Shown here piece after piece: positions 49,641 through 62,106 of a stretch of 64,000 nucleotides of DNA. The position numbers and the translations under genes are program-made. The DNA comes from Epiperipatus broadwayi. Lineage: Eukaryota; Onychophora; Udeonychophora; Euonychophora; Peripatidae. The stretch's first letter is position 1. Every line of letters begins with the position of its first letter. The stretch lies in assembly GCA_028023455.1 (NCBI GenBank), contig JAQFVV010012422.1, forward strand, positions 9,336,337-9,400,336, given 5' to 3'. The notes under the pieces are model-generated. The model made no database searches, was not told where the DNA came from, and saw nothing but the letters and a program-made list of their open reading frames with translations.

Positions 49641-50051
49641 CTTATGTTATTACTTTATCACATTCCTTTCAGTAAGTTTTTCCAACTGCAATTTTATTTT
49701 TAAAAAAATGCTACTTGCTCTATTATCAGTTTGTGAGCTACTCCCATCTTAATAGCTGATTTGAAATTTAAATCTGTTTTTATCAACAAGTTTTGTCTGA
49801 GTCTATCATTTAAAAGACTCCAAAACAACTGTTCTAGTAATATCAGGTCTACATAATCTCCATATAAGCAATGTTTTGCCCAATTTTTTTAATGCAATGC
49901 ATGTTTTGCATTTAATTTGTCTTTATTTCTTAAAAACAACCAGACTATATGTTTAGACCAGTGACAAAGCATGACTTTTTGAGGAACGGAAGCAGACTTC
50001 TTTTTTTTATGTTTTTATTTATTTGCCACAACAACTTTTACATAATAGTGC

Positions 50052-50162
<111 letters not shown>

Positions 50163-50164
50163 CA

Positions 50165-50610
50165 AAAATTGCATTAGAATGAGTTAGTGAAGTTCATTTT
50201 TTCATTATATATAAAACGAATTCAACAGTTGGTGAAAAAAATTGAGTTAGAATGAGTTAGTGAAGTTCATTATATATAAAATGAATTCAACAATTAGTAA
50301 AAAAATTGCATTAGAATGAGTTAGTGAAGTTCATTCTTTTGTTATATATAAAACAAATTCAATTGTTAGTGAAAAAAATTGCATTAGAATGAGTTAGTGA
50401 AGTTCATTCTTTCATTATATATAAAATGAATTCACCAGTTAGTGAAAAAAATTGAATTAGAATAAGTTAATGAAGTTCATTCTTTCATTATATATGAAAC
50501 AAATTCAACTGTGAGTGAAAAAAAATTGCATTAGAATGAGTTGGTGAAGTTCATTCTTTTGTTATATATAAAACAATTCAACTGTTAGTAAAAAAATTGA
50601 AAGTTAATTT
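50165..50610. repeat. 73-bp minisatellite, about six copies
   Basis: The word 'agaatgagtta' recurs at 50177, 50249, 50313, 50386, 50459 (variant) and 50533, a period of 72-74 bp except for one copy shortened by 9 bp. Units contain 'gtgaagttcatt' and 'attatatataaaa..aattca'. It starts at the end of the TA tract. Confidence 0.9.
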
Positions 50611-50732
50611 TTTAAATTGAATTTTAATTAAAGCTTTTGAAAGTTTTAGTAATTTTTTACAGAAGCACTCATTCATTTCAATACATGGATGCTTCGTCCC
50701 TGTTTAGACTGTCTGGGGTTAAAATGGTCACT

Positions 50733-50981
50733 TCATTTTTTGACTATCTCTTCATATGATACCATATCCTTTATGGGTATGCCATAATACTTATTTATTA
50801 TATCTATTATCCTTCTTCCCAATAAACATATTAGCACTACTATCTTTCTCTTATTGTCCTCAATCCCATTAAGCAAGAAAAAATTCTCTAACTTCATAAT
50901 GTATAGAGGCCATTTCACAGCATCTCTAACATCAAATTCTGATATCACTGATTGTCCTAATGACATTTTTTTTAGATTCAA
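50733..50981 (-). pseudogene. Ty3 gag N-terminal fragment
   Basis: Open over 82 codons on the minus strand with AVKWPLYIMKLENFFLLNGI, then KRKIVVLICLLGRRIIDII, the pattern of the W-x2-Y-x3-LE-x-F start of many Ty3 Gag proteins. Upstream, 51144-50932 continues in another frame. Confidence 0.6.
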
Positions 50982-51144
50982 AAAACTCTACTGTTACTGG
51001 CTCACGTTTTGAAAGCCCTACTTTACGAGTTCGAATATGACTGTGACTGCGACAAGTTTGTTGGTGCCTTACACCCAGATTTGTATATGACTGTGACTGC
51101 ATCAAATTTGTTGTGCATTCAATTACAAAGCTGAATGCCAACAA

Positions 51145-51990
51145 ATAACAAAAAATTATAGATTATAAGTTGAAATAAAAAACCTTAAAAGATGAAAATT
51201 ATATTTATTTATATTATAGTATATCACACATTATATACAATTTGACAAATCTAGTTCCCAATAAATGCTAATACTTTCCACTGTTAAAGACTAAAAAATA
51301 TCTTAACTATTCTCAGATCTGAGTAAATACTAAAATATTGTCTATACTCACAGTCTAACTCTGCAGTTCTTATGAGAGCTTTATCAGGTGTACCCAAATA
51401 AAAATAAGACCAATGCAGTTTGTTTAAGCTCCCTATTTGGCTGTTTGCACCTACAGAGGCTCAGTTTCTGGGATGATATTCCTCAGCAGAAAAGTCACTA
51501 CAACTTTTCCAACAGTTTTGTTCCTGAGTTCTTTCTTTTGATGTTCCATGACACAACAGCAACAGCACCATCACATGAAAGTTAAGAAAAAGGTTGCTGC
51601 TCTTTTCAGCAGAAATCATTTATACTTTTCACTGTTTAAATATCCAGTATTAATTATTATAGAAGGTAATAGTTATTTTCATTAGGCTATCCCTTTCTCT
51701 CCAGCAACACATCTTTCCTCAAATTATCATGAGGTGTTTAATTAAATATGTGCACATTTCTTTCCTCTGCAATTAGTCCATCAAATATTTATGCTATTGT
51801 TTGATCAGTTTTAGGTAGCTTAATGTTCTAATCTAAACAATACTAGCTTTTTCTATATTTAAATCTATTTACCCTTTCATGCATTAGTATTCGCATATCT
51901 TTTATCTTACAGCAATATTTTTTCATTGCTTTTAATTCACAATATCTCTCTATTTATATTTCTAATCTTTTTTTTTTTTTATGGAGTCAT
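51145..51990. other. Unassigned sequence right of the Ty3 fragment
   Basis: Probably the outer part (leader or LTR) of the element ending at 48483. No motif recognised; the short ORFs are not coding-like. Confidence 0.35.
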
Positions 51991-53447
51991 AAATCCTAGC
52001 TTTATATTTATACAAATTGCTTTACTAAAGCCTTATTTTTTTCCAAAATATAACAATATGTATAAAAGCAGGAGTGTAAAAGCAACACTATTATTATTAC
52101 TGCAAGTATTTTCATGAAAAAGTTTTGTTTATATAAGTGTTTATCTTTCACCATAACAGGTAAGGAATACTATTTAACATTATATTAGTAAATAATTGAT
52201 ATCAAAAATGGTACTAGAAAAAAAGAAGTCATAATAAATGGAATGATTTTGGACCAATAATCACATCAGATCTATTTAATATTTTTAGTAGTATTATATC
52301 ACTATGAATTGAGGTTTCAAATATAAATTTTTAATCATCTTAAAAAACAAAACAAAAAAAAAACACCTAAATTTCTTCATTTCTTAGTATTTCTTTTTTT
52401 AAAATCATATTTTACCTTTTTTTAAAAAGAATATTTATTAATTGTATAGAGTTGTATATTGTAAATAACTATATTGTAAATATAAATTAGTATTTCTGTA
52501 GGTATTTTTTCTCTTCAAATTGAAATAACCTTTAAAAAAAGTAAAATGAAAAATAGGGTACTGAAATTATATTTTTTTAAATAATAAAATGGTTAATTTT
52601 TTAAAAATTACATCCTAAGTAAATATTGTAACTGTATATTATTTTTAATTGCATTGTAATTTTAAAAAAACATTTATTAGTTTTATTATCATTAATATTT
52701 TTTCATTTAAAGTACAATACTTTAAAATTTTAAAATAAATTTGGAAATTAATCTTTTATTTCATAAACAGTGCAAACACAAAAGTATGTGTAAATAATTA
52801 TGATGACAGAAACAATAAATAACAAAACTTTTTATAGTAGTTTTTATTTCATGAATCATTAATTTAAATAAGCTATTTAATAGTTATGTAACTTTGCAGT
52901 CAACATTTTGAATACTCATTTAGATATATAATATGCTGATATTCAGAAGTGATCAAGCCTTGGTTTGCCTCTAGTTGACCCTTGGTGCAAAAATTGAATA
53001 ACCAATAAGCAAGATAGACAAATCATTATTAAAAATTGACTATGGTATTGATAAATGTTTTATAAGTATCCTGAATTAAAAAACAAAACAAAACTAAAGT
53101 TAAAAAACTAGCCTGTACTTCATTGAATTATATACATATTACAAAATTATTGAATAAATTTTAAGATGAAGGCAGTATATAAAAATGTCTGCTAATGATT
53201 ATGCTGAAGTATAGATTAGATTTAGGTTAACTAACACATTATTTTGTGTTTTACTGTAGTTATAAAGCCATAGGGATTAATAATTATTAAATTAGATTAT
53301 AGCCATTTTCTGTTTATCACAGTTTTTTATTGAGTAATTATTAATATGTGTTTTAGCTGAAGATTTTGAATAATTATCTTCCATAAGAATTTTAATATAA
53401 TTCAGTGCACAATCATTTGAGTAAGTAATGAAGAATATTTTTTTTAG
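51990..53447 (+). repeat. LE array unit, intron before LE exon 4
   Basis: Resumes at the post-exon part of a unit ('gcaagtattttcatgaaaaagtttt'), with anchor at about 52200 and high similarity to 2600-2988 just before the exon. The exon that should precede it is missing at the Ty3 junction. Confidence 0.75.
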
Positions 53448-53582
53448 CATGCCACTGTCATCCTAGTGGTTCAAAATCAGCTACTTGCAGTTATGAAGGG
53501 AAGTGTGAATGCCGTGAAGGTTTTACTGGAGCAAGATGTGAAGCATGTGCAAACAGCTTTCATAGATTTCCAAATTGCCAAC
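53448..53582 (+). CDS. Laminin-type EGF-like (LE) domain exon, copy 4
   Basis: An intact internal exon, 135 nt, AG at 53446-53447 and GTAATG donor at 53583, phase 1 at both ends. The peptide begins CHCHPSGSKSATC, carries CECREGFTGARCEACA and ends FPNCQ, with all eight LE cysteines. Roughly 400 nt of upstream intron match that before the exon at 2989, including the block ending 'ttcagtgcac...gtaagtaatg' directly before the acceptor tract. The following intron (53640-54800) matches 13141-14270, which is the continuation of the intron behind copy 1 after a transposon. Copies 1 and 4 are therefore duplicates of one ancestral exon with both flanks. The role is extracellular; the parent gene is uncertain. 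Confidence 0.87.
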
Positions 53583-54805
53583 GTAATGTTATATATTTTT
53601 AAATTTCTACTGTATGCAATTTAATTGACTTGTTAAAATATGTATGACTATTTCAGATAAAAGTAATTTTTGTTTAAAAAAATTATTTAGGTAAAGATTT
53701 GGAATGTATGATTAATTTAATATTGCATAAAACATAATTCATGAAATAAATGAATCATTAGTTGTGCTATTTTTATTAAAAAAATTATTGTCTTCAAAAA
53801 TATATATTAATCATAAGAACATTTAAACAAAATTATTTACTATATTATTAAATAATTTTTTTCAAAATGTTATTAGATAATAAATATAATAAATTTGATC
53901 ATTTTGGAGTAGTAATCACAAGACACATTTATCTGGTTAATGTTTTTATAAATGTCAGTGAATTTTTCAATTATTAATTTCCTGTGTTATTAAAAAAAAG
54001 GTCTATTTTTTTTCATATTTTAAATAATCAGTGGTTCAACATATTTTAGATTTTGTCAAAGAAAAATATCTATAAAAGATATGTTGATGAAGTTTATAAT
54101 TCTAGTTTATTATTTTTTAGATGATGTTTTGATATCTTTTTCAATAAATAAATGTGACATTAAATATCAGTAACAAATTCTTCTGTAATAGTGCACATTT
54201 ATCAAAAAAAGTAATATGATCAACAATATATCTAAAATATATTTTACTAAATAAAATAAAATGTTTAAAATTTTTATTATATAGTTAGTAAATATTGTGG
54301 TGTTATGTAATAGAATTTAAAATAACATTTACATCTTCAGTATTATTAATATTTTTTCATTTTTAAATCTTAATATTTTAAATTTTTTAAATAATGTGGA
54401 AATATTACTCTTATTAATAATTTATATTAGTCATTCATTAGATTAGAGAAATATTATTTATTAATCTATTTATCTCAAAAAGGGCCAATTGAATTTTGGT
54501 ATTCACAAGTTTTAATACCATTTTAGAATGCAAAAACAAAACAAAAAATAAACCAGTACTTGATTATGTAATAAATAAACATTCATTCAAAACCAATATG
54601 TTAACTTTGTTATATGACAAAATAAGTGGACTGAATTTTTAAGGGTTAAAGTACACATTGCATCTTATGACTTAAGGAATGTAAATGAGGATGAGTGTAG
54701 ATGATGTTAATGATACCTAGGACAAAATATGATATTTAAAGTGTACATAAATTGAGATAATTATTGATTATTAAAGAATAAAAAATAAAATAAGAGTAAA
54801 ACATT
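53583..54805 (+). repeat. LE array unit, intron after LE exon 4
   Basis: Aligned with 13141-14270; anchor at about 53871. No gene. Confidence 0.75.
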
Positions 54806-54810
54806 ACATG

Positions 54811-55735
54811 ATGTATGGAGAATTTTGCCTGTTTTAATAACAGTTATGAGCAAGCATAAGAAATGGTCATCATGTGAAGTTTAGTGGTTTAATATCAATC
54901 TTGTGTAATAGGATAGTGGTGGCTATAGTTAGTAAAGAACCAAAGACACAAAAATGTATGGGTACTGAACTGAGTTCAGACCTGCATTATCATATAGCCT
55001 ATTGAAAATATTGTGTTTTCAATTTTATTCTCATAGCTTTGTAGTTAAGTAGAGATAAAAGATGACTGCTGGAGGGTTGCATTAGATTCTAAGATCTACA
55101 AGGAGTGCTTTCAGATCCAAAACTTCACTGACAAAAACCACAAGCTAGAAACTAGTCTGGGGATATTGGATGAGTAGTCAGTAGATAGGGATTTTATGCA
55201 CAAGCCTTCTGGAACCCATTGATTACTCTGGCTTGCATGGAGTGGCACTACTGTAAGGAGAGTTTTGCCTGTCTTAATAACAGTTATGAGCAAGCATAAG
55301 AAATGGTGATCATGTGATGTTTAGTGGTTTAATACCAATTCTGCTTAATAGGATAATAGTGGCTATGGTTAATAAAGAACCAAAGACACTAAAATGTACG
55401 GATACTGAACTGAGGTCAGATCTATATGACAATATAAGCTAATAAGCTTTGATTGAAAATATTGTGTTTTCAATTTTATTCTCATAGCTTTGTAGTTAAG
55501 TAGAGATAAAAGGTGGGTGCTGGAGAGTTGCATTAGATTAGATTCTAAGGTCTAGGTGCAGTGCTGTCAGACTCAAGGCTCCTCACTGATGAAAGCCACA
55601 AGCTAGAAAGTAGTCTGGGGATATTGGGTGAGTAGGCACTAGAAAGAAATTTTATGCACAAGCCTTCTGGCATCCATTGATTGCTCTGGATGCACTGAAT
55701 GGCACTACTGTATGGATAGTTTTTCCTGTTTTAAA
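54811..55735. repeat. Tandem repeat, about 440-456 bp, 2.1 copies
   Basis: Copy 1 54812-55251, copy 2 55252-55707, and the first 27 bases of a third. Each starts 'ctgta.gga.agttttgcct' and contains 'atgagcaagcataagaaatg' and 'ttctcatagctttgtagtta'. No coding signal. It may be a satellite or a tandem-duplicated TE fragment. Confidence 0.92.
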
Positions 55736-55806
55736 ATAGGAATATGTGATTAAATAACTTAATATAGTTATTATAATTTAATAATTAAATCAAGATATAT
55801 ATATAT

Positions 55807-56470
55807 ATGAAAAACAAAAAACAAGTTAAAACTTGCTAACGCTTGTATTTATGTCAATAGATGGCGTTCTACCAAAAACACCATCAAGCGTATGTTTGTT
55901 TACATAAACATCAGAGCAAGCATTCACTATCTCTAACTTAATTCCACTTTCAGATCATGATTTCAAGCTATTTGCTATGGTCAGTGAAAGACAGGAATAA
56001 GAAACTAGATCTAAATACAAACTCTGTGCGTTTATGAAACAGTTTCTATTCAGCTTGCAAGCTTGAATCTTTTAGACACATAATGTCTTCAAACTCAGCA
56101 TAGCAAGCCAGATAGCTATATGGGTCTGATATCAGTTCAGCATCACCACATAGTAGAAGCCTCTGCAATATATATCATTGCAAGAAAGACCTCAAAAGTA
56201 CATTTATGAAAAACAAAAAACAAGTTAAAACTTGCTAATGCTTGTATTTATGTCAATAGATGGCGTTCTACCAAAAACACCATCAAGCATATGTTTGTTT
56301 ACATAAACATAATCTCTAACTTTAATTCCACTTTCAGATCATGATTTCAAGCTATTTGCTATTGTCAGTGAAAGACAGGAATGAGAAACTAGATCTAAAC
56401 ACAAACTCTGAGCATTTATGAAACAGTTTCTACTCAGCTTGCAAGCGTGAATCTTTTAGACACGTAATGT
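55807..56470. repeat. Tandem repeat, 398-bp period, 1.7 copies
   Basis: 55807-56204 and 56205-56470 share 'atgaaaaacaaaaaacaagt', 'atgtcaatagatggcgttct' and 'cattcactatctctaactt'-type blocks. The second copy lacks about 18 bp near 56310 and is truncated. Confidence 0.9.
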
Positions 56471-59400
56471 GTATTTGCTGTATTCTGATGGCCAACCATA
56501 CGCAGCCATATGTATAACTTTAGCAGTTGGGGATCACAAGCTGGAATAGCATCAATTACATATTGAATAAAAAGGGAGAGATGAATTTGACTAAAAATAT
56601 AGTTTATTAAATTTGTATTTACATATATACAATTAGAAGTGTCATAAAGGAGTACCTAGTTCTGCTTTTATTACTTTCCGAGGCAGAAATGTTGACTAAT
56701 TAAGCTGTGGTTGGGGGGACATTATATATCTCTTGTGGTTGGGGAGACATTATATATCTCTTTATTTTCTATTGTTCTTCTGGAGTACACAGGATTAATA
56801 CCATATATGGGCTAATCTTAAAACAATTTGACCATACATCGACTAATTCAAGTGCTCAATATTCATACTGTTGGAATGACCATATATGGTCTGATTCCAC
56901 TTTAATAATTTTAATTATGTTAGTGATAAGTTTATTTGAATGTGCCTTTACTTTATTTGCAATATGCTTGAATACCAAAATATTTTATTAAAAAAATGCA
57001 TATGTAATTTTATTTATTAATACAAAACATTAATACTGTACCAGTCAAAACATGTTGATCCATCCAACATGAGCTGGAACTCACAAAATGTACTTCAAAC
57101 CCAGTCTAGCCCAAGATTTAGGTCAGGGACCAACCTGAATTTCAACCCATTCTCTAAGCACCAGATCAAACACCTAATAAATAACTTATAATGATGGCAC
57201 ACAAGAATTTATTCTAAAGTCCAGCCCACTAGCAGAGTGGAGAAGACAATAGGACTAATTATAACTTAATTACAATAGGCATATGCATGGTGTATGTGTG
57301 GAAGTGAAGAAAAGGGAAATTCAAATGTCTAAAATAAGTTATACAATAAGAAATAGTTTAATATAATGAATTAATTATATACATTAATGTGTGCATGAAT
57401 TAGTAGACAATTACATAGTGAAATTCATGCTGACAATTCTCATATGCTCTTTTATTAACTAAATAAAATAGTATATCTATACATTAACACACATCTTTGG
57501 TGGGTACAGTATTAAGATGACAATCATTTTATTAAAAAGATTACATAATATTGCTGTTAACACTTTGGTTTACAGTTCTGAAATGTGGTGACTAACATAT
57601 AATTTTGGGGAGCATTCTGAGATTCATTATATATATATAAGAAAAACTGTTTTCATACCATTGCAGTTGTCAACATAAATAAAATATATTTGATTATATG
57701 ACAAAATATTTATTGAAAATTCTTTTAATTAACAGTTGTGGGAAGAATCCTTTATTTTTCCCAAGGCATGTACTCTTAAATACAGAAACAACAAATTACA
57801 ATGATGGGATTGTATAAAACTGAAATAACATTATTAATTAATAAGCTAGTGGTATTCGGAATTTATGTATATATTTGAGCAGAGCACAATTTTAATATTA
57901 TAATATTAAAACTAGGTTATGAAGCAAAAAGAATAATAAACAAAGAAGTGGTGGTACAGATATGATGGCAAAGAAATAAAAGGAAAAGGACATGCTTATG
58001 GATGGAAAATGAAATCTAAGATTCCCTCTTTAGGTCAGTACTTAGAGAAATGTAGTTAGGCATGGCATGGCCAGGCTTACTGGAGTCATTGACACAAAGA
58101 AGCCTTTTTATGTGGAGGTCATAGGAAGCTGAACTATCCACAGGACAGAACATGAAGAAGAGGAATCCATAGATTCGATTTTGTTGCAACCCCCGGATTA
58201 GAAGCACGTATATACTCATGATGATAAACCAAATGTCAGTAATGCAGTACAGATGAATGTCACTAATGATATTGAATAGGATTTACTGCTGTATAATACA
58301 TGACCCCTTGTTTTAATGTTATAACTTATATAAATAATATGCTGTACACTATAATATGTGTATGGAGAAGATTTCCTTTAGTAAAACATACGTTATAATT
58401 TGACCCCCTCTTTTTTGCTGTTTATAATAATTCAATCCCACCTTCTTGGATTTTGATAATAACTGAAAATATTTAAATATTTGATATTTTAAGAGTATGA
58501 AAAATAAAAGAAAATTAGCAGTATAGAAAACAACTAATAGATCACTTTTCAGAATTTAAATAAATAATATTTTAAAATATTTCTTAGCGTTAATTAACCT
58601 GGGTAATGGATTTACCCCATATAGAATTGCTCTATTCTATTTGGAGTTGAACAAATAATTTTTATATTAAAAACCAACATAAAATGTTAATTCAAAAAAG
58701 AATCTGGCAAGCATATTAATTAATCATACATTATATTTTTTGAGGGGATGTTAATAACCTTAATTCATGAAGATTTACTTAAAAAAAAGAAAAGGAAAGA
58801 TTTAGAAATTCAGCTCATCAGGTCACTTGAGATTGGCATATTAATAATAGCAAAGACAAACATAAAATCAGATAATAAAAGCATATGAATAAATAAATGA
58901 CTACACCAAAGTTAAAGAAAGCTAAAACATATGAGAGAGAATTAGATTTGCAGAAATCATTTGAGAGCAATTACATTTTACACAAAAAAGTATTCAAAGT
59001 TAAATGAGTCATAAAAGAAATCTTTATAGTAGAGTTTGAGATTAGTTAGGCTAGATTTAATTTCAGGTAGCAGTATAAAAGTTATCCTGCACAAATTTAA
59101 GAGTATTTTAGAAATCCGGCTCATGCATGGCAGTTCAAAGATTCATGCATTCTTTGGTGACAGCAAGCCTCCACTTAGCACTCCACAGTTATTTCTGGCT
59201 TTCCTTCATATCAGGGCAGCAGCAAGATAGTTCATTAGTGGGAGGCTGACCCACAATGGTCAGGAAGGGTAATTGCCCCTACTTGATCATCACCCTAAAT
59301 TTCAAAGCAGCATGGAGCCTTGTAACAATACAGCTCTTTCAATAATCACTACTGGTGTTTAAAATCAGCCCATTTTATACACCATTCAGGTATTTGTGGA

Positions 59401-59819
59401 ATGCTTTTAATTTATTATTTCTAGTCAAAATATAATCTCCGATCTAATAAAATCTTACATTTCTTTGCCCATTGTTCTTGGAGATGCAATCATTAGATAA
59501 TGTTCCAAAAATATATTCAAATCTATTTTTAGATTGGAAATAGATTTGACAAAATGTTTATAACAAAAGTAAAATCTATTAATCTTATTCCCCATTTTAT
59601 TTTCAGTAAAACTTTAATTAAAAATTCCTTCCCAAGATTAAAACAATATTATGTTTCCACCCTTTAATTATTTTTGGACAATTAATGGTTGCATCTTCCA
59701 TCTTGGATTTTGCAAAATATACAGTTTGATTAAAAAAATAATTAAAAAAAAAGTTTTATGAATGATGTGTAATAAAATATTTAAAAAATCAATATTTTGT
59801 TAGTATGTTTGCTCCTGTA
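56471..59819. other. No gene recognised
   Basis: AT-rich sequence, probably intron with unidentified repeats. A 34-bp duplication ('tgtggttggggggacattat' type) lies at 56706-56765. ORFs of 60-95 codons (for example 58219-58016 minus and 59036-59230 plus) show no recognised domain. Confidence 0.5.
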
Positions 59820-59839
59820 ATATATATATATATATATAT

Positions 59840-62033
59840 TGTGCTGGACGAAAGCTTTTATTTTCATCTATCAATCTATTCTGATACAGAGGGCGCCACC
59901 AGACCACTACATGTTGGGAAAATTTGTTTACTGTGATCAGAATAGATGATGATGATGGTTTGCGCCGACTAGACTCAGGGAGAGACAAGAGATCTTAAAT
60001 TGTTTAGACAATTGAGACAAAAGCACAAAGACAAACGTCAGCCAAATTAAGTTTAAAATATATTTAATAACATTTTATTCAGAGAAGAATAACTTATAAG
60101 AAAAGTTTATAATTTATTAACACAATAAATTGGATTAACTCAGGTGTGTACCAGAAATACTTAAGGTAAAGCTATGACAGACCGACTGATCTTCTAATAA
60201 ATGAATTATAAAAGGGAGGATATAAATTTCATTCAGCAGAGGATTCACCCAAACATTGGTTCTCACTTTCAGATACTTAAACCATATGCCCTTGAAACAG
60301 ATCAAAGAAATCCAGTGCCGATGAGCTTTTTGAGGTCCAAAAATTGGTTAGACCCCAAATGTCCTTATATCGGTATGAGCTGTACCTATTACTATGTTTA
60401 AAATAATGGTGATTGATCCACCTCAAGAACAACTGAAAAATATGCTTGAAACGAAGTAAAACAAGTAAAATTGGTGAATCCCAGCCAAACAATTGGCGAA
60501 AATTACTTTAAAATTAATAATTAAAGTCTCAATAAGGGACAAGTAAATAATTAGAAAAACAGTTACGTCTGCCCCAGCATTTAAAGAAAATAAACTTACA
60601 AACAAATTCTGAGTACACGCTCTGATATATTTAAAGCACACATAATAAATGCAAAAAGAAATCTATCGGAGAGTGCACATGAGTACGAAATATTAAAAGT
60701 TTAAATACTCCAGCAGAACGAAAGTATTGCTCACCTGTAATTTAAGAAAGGATAAATTTTATCTTCCTGCTGACGACTTATGAAATTACAAAGAAAAACA
60801 CAATTCTAATTTCCGCTTTTAGAGATATTAAAAATGAAATCTCCACCTGCGGCAAATTAGATGATAAAGTCACAAGCCAAAAGATTTTCGGGGTTTGCGA
60901 AAGCGCAAACACAGTGTTTACAAATTAATTATTGAATACTAAATAATTACAGGTAAGCATTTAAAATGCACGACTGCTAAAGCATTTAAAATGCACGACC
61001 GCTAAAGCATTTATAAAAAGTTGTAGGCATAAAATATAAATATAAAACTCATTTGTCACTCCAATGAACAAAACTGAAAGCAAATTGGGAATCTTAAAAC
61101 TAAGATTCCAAAACCCATTACAAAAATATAAGAAAACACAATAAAGTTTAAATATGAGTATAACTATTATTTAAGAATACATCTTTATGATTAGATTGAG
61201 CAGAGATTTACTGAGAATTAATTTACCCTGGGAAGAATAAAAGGGAAATAGTTGCCTTTCGGTAAAAGCAATGTTCACGTAGAGTGCGCACTTTTACTTA
61301 AGTTCATTTTCAGGTTCTTCGACCATGGCAAGGTAGATGTAACGAGGTTCCGGCTTCTTGTAGGTGTTTAAGGCATTACTGGAGCAAATTTGGAAGTCAG
61401 GGATCTGTCTTTTGTTGAGTTAGCAAGCCATTCGGGTGGTGACAACACGTATAGAATTTTTCATCTTGTTGCAAGCAAAAGTATTTAATAACAGCTGATG
61501 TCCTTTAAGAATTTAAATGTCTGCACTGATATAAACTTTCACTTTAGAAACAGCTTGTCTAGTACGAATAATGAATTCTTTGACACTCCAAATTTTCGGG
61601 GCTATTTATACGTTGCTCCATTTCATGTGAAACACTTTCCTTGTTGTCCAATTTCTATGCCTTAGGCAGGGCAAATATTAATCTCCTGCTCAATCTAATC
61701 TAGGAATTCTACCCAGGGATTATTGAAATGAAAACAACTACATAAAAATCAAATCTCTGCTATTAAAATAAAAGCCACAGAAATGTAATTAGCTAGGTTG
61801 CTTGTTTTTGTGTTAATTGATTTAAAGTAAAAACAAGCGGTATATGAAAACTAAAATAAATCGATAAACATTAAAATGATATAAACACGTTTTACATATA
61901 AACGCTTGTGTATTTTGATACATGTATTCTTTTTTAAATAATAATAAAATTTAAACATTAAACGTTTAATGAAAATTAAAAGCTTAATAAATATTTTTGG
62001 TAATACACCATTGAAACGGATTTCAATTTGGTT

Positions 62034-62035
<2 letters not shown>
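59840..62035. mobile_element. Probable solo LTR in a TA tract
   Basis: 2196 bp starting TGTGCTGG and ending GGTTCA, with TA tracts on both sides (59820-59839 and 62036-62103). Size, end sequences and setting match the LTR of the element at 3546 (2213 bp, TGTGACAG...GGTTACA), but the body is not similar. No ORF of note. A 21-bp unit (aagcatttaaaatgcacgac) is repeated near 60956-61015. Confidence 0.5.

Positions 62036-62103
<68 letters not shown>
62036..62103. repeat. (TA)n microsatellite
   Basis: About 34 TA units, followed by TTGTGACC, which looks like the start of a further LTR of the same style. Confidence 0.95.

Positions 62104-62106
<3 letters not shown>

Noticed and set aside
50165-50610. 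CRISPR-like periodicity
   Set aside because: Whole units are repeated with no unique spacers; it is a minisatellite in animal DNA.
58016-58219. 67-codon minus-strand ORF with several Cys and Pro
   Set aside because: No domain recognised, no splice context, length within chance expectation.
59036-59230. 64-codon plus-strand ORF of coding-like composition
   Set aside because: Not recognised and isolated; could be part of an unidentified repeat.
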